A DNA stretch of 12,046 nucleotides from Lachnospiraceae bacterium (GTDB lineage Bacteria; Bacillota; Clostridia; Lachnospirales; Lachnospiraceae), in contig JAILFQ010000168.1 in the NCBI GenBank assembly GCA_024697505.1, positions 1 to 12,046 on the forward strand, written 5' to 3'. Within the stretch, counting starts at the first letter, position 1, and every line of letters begins with the position of its first letter. Both the position numbers and the translations under genes were made by a program. Below, piece after piece: positions 11,022 through 12,046 of the stretch. Under the pieces are notes generated by a model, which had not been told where the DNA came from, made no database searches, and worked only from the letters and a program-made list of their open reading frames with translations.

Positions 11022-12046
11022 TTACTTGCCGCTGGCACCGTAGTTCTTTAAAACTCTGGCCGACGGATCGTCTACGTTGCATCCCTCCCAGGCTTTATTT
11101 GGCATCCAGAAGTCTTTAACCATTTCCGCCTGTCCGGGATAGTACTTTTCAAATATTTCTCTATATAACAAGGACTCTTTTGTAAAAGGCCTTGCAAAGC
11201 TGTACTTACCGCACTTTTCTTTAAATTCTTCATCTGTGTAGCAAGACTCGGCATATTCTTTTAAGTGGTCCACCATTGAATGTCCCACCGCATCGGAAAA
11301 GGCCGCCTTTTCTCTCATTAAAATGTCGTAAGGCAGATAATCCCCCTCAAAAGCATGTCTTAAAAGATATTTACCTTTGTTATATTTATTAAGTTTCTTT
11401 TCCGGGTCTATGCTCATTACATAAGAAACAAAGTCCAGATCTCCAAACGGTACTCTTGCCTCCATGGAATTTGAAGAAATACAACGGTCGGCCCTTAAAA
11501 CATCATACATATAAAGCTCCCTGACACGCTTTACGGCTTCTTCCTGAAAACTTTCCGCATCCGGAGCAAAATCCGTGTATTTATATCCAAAAAGTTCATC
11601 GGAAATCTCACCGGTCATAAGAACGCGTATGTTGCTTGTATTATGTATAGCTTTGCATATAAGGTACATTCCTATGCTTGCTCTTATGGTTGTAATATCA
11701 TATGTACCAAGCATGGATATAACCTCTGAAAGACCGTTTATAACATCATCTTTTGTAATGATGACTTCCGTATGGTCACTTCCTATATATTCAGCCACTT
11801 CCCTTGCATACTTAAGGTCTATGGCATCCGTATTCATACCGATTGCAAATGTCTTTATGGGGTTTTCCAGAATTTTTGAGGAAACCGCACATACCAATGA
11901 TGAATCCAGCCCTCCGGACAATAAAAATCCAAGAGGCGCATCCGCATCAAGCCTCTTTTCTATTCCTGCAACCAATTTATCGTGAATGTTTTTGCAGACT
12001 TCTTCAAGGTCATCCTCTATTACTTTTGTTACCATGGTTATGTCCC
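11022..12046 (-). CDS. asnB: Asparagine synthetase (glutamine-hydrolysing), C-terminal synthetase domain (5' end outside window)
   Basis: The reading frame is open to the window edge, so the gene continues upstream; the ATG at 12035 is probably an internal Met, since codons before it (GAC ATA ACC) continue the frame and the family starts with an amidotransferase domain headed by Cys. The visible ~341 residues are the ATP pyrophosphatase domain that activates aspartate with ATP and transfers glutamine-derived ammonia to give asparagine. Counting from that Met, the PP-loop SGGLDSS is at 40-46. AIGMNTDAIDLKYAREVA follows, then TGEISDELFGYKY (near 140-152), which is the family's GEGSDE-like motif, and a conserved RVPFGDLDFV region. 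The C-terminus WEGCNVDDPSARVLKNYG is typical of AsnB. It is the first visible gene of the asnB-pyrG-gltB-gltD run; its promoter is not in the window. Confidence 0.93.
   Translation of the reverse strand, partial: DITMVTKVIEDDLEEVCKNIHDKLVAGIEKRLDADAPLGFLLSGGLDSSLVCAVSSKILENPIKTFAIGMNTDAIDLKYAREVAEYIGSDHTEVIITKDDVINGLSEVISMLGTYDITTIRASIGMYLICKAIHNTSNIRVLMTGEISDELFGYKYTDFAPDAESFQEEAVKRVRELYMYDVLRADRCISSNSMEARVPFGDLDFVSYVMSIDPEKKLNKYNKGKYLLRHAFEGDYLPYDILMREKAAFSDAVGHSMVDHLKEYAESCYTDEEFKEKCGKYSFARPFTKESLLYREIFEKYYPGQAEMVKDFWMPNKAWEGCNVDDPSARVLKNYGASGK

Noticed and set aside
12033..12035. ATG at 12035 as the start of the asparagine synthetase gene
   Set aside because: The frame remains open upstream to the window edge and the family needs an N-terminal amidotransferase domain, so this Met is most likely internal.

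Overview
This 12-kb window is a compact nitrogen-assimilation locus from a low-to-moderate-GC Firmicute. It most resembles a clostridium of the Lachnospiraceae type, judging by protein style (AsnB, GltB, Gdh), strong purine-rich ribosome binding sites and AT-rich sigma-A-like promoters. That placement comes from family knowledge and was not searched. Every supported gene lies on the minus strand, so transcription runs from high to low coordinates.

In transcription order: the C-terminal part of an asparagine synthetase (asnB-like, 12046-11022, 5' end outside the window), CTP synthase (pyrG, 11006-9402), glutamate synthase large subunit (gltB, 9402-4822) and small subunit (gltD, 4818-3310). These four are packed like one operon, with a 15-nt gap, a 1-nt stop/start overlap and a 3-nt gap. 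After about 200 nt come gdhA (3107-1761, NADP-type glutamate dehydrogenase), about 155 nt, a glutamine synthetase type I-like gene (1605-334), and, 11 nt later, a NitR-like ANTAR-family regulator (322 to the window edge, truncated).

Together the genes form the ammonium-to-glutamate/glutamine hub (GDH, GOGAT and a GS homologue) plus two enzymes that spend glutamine amide nitrogen (AsnB, PyrG) and a probable RNA-binding antiterminator.

Two things stand out. First, both intergenic regions that start a nitrogen gene (before gdhA and before the glnA-like gene) have the same layout: a sigma-A promoter with 17-nt spacing, then almost at once an intrinsic terminator, then the gene. This suggests transcription attenuation, and the ANTAR protein next door is the obvious candidate antiterminator. 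In each leader a small hairpin with an A1/G4 hexaloop can form by using bases of the terminator's 5' arm. Second, the glnA-like protein keeps the GS fold and several metal ligands. Measured against canonical GSI sequences recalled from memory, it has changed the catalytic flap Glu, one n2 metal ligand, the latch Asp and two active-site Arg. It may be a non-canonical ligase or a regulatory pseudoenzyme paired with the ANTAR protein. No RNA genes, mobile elements or CRISPR arrays were seen.
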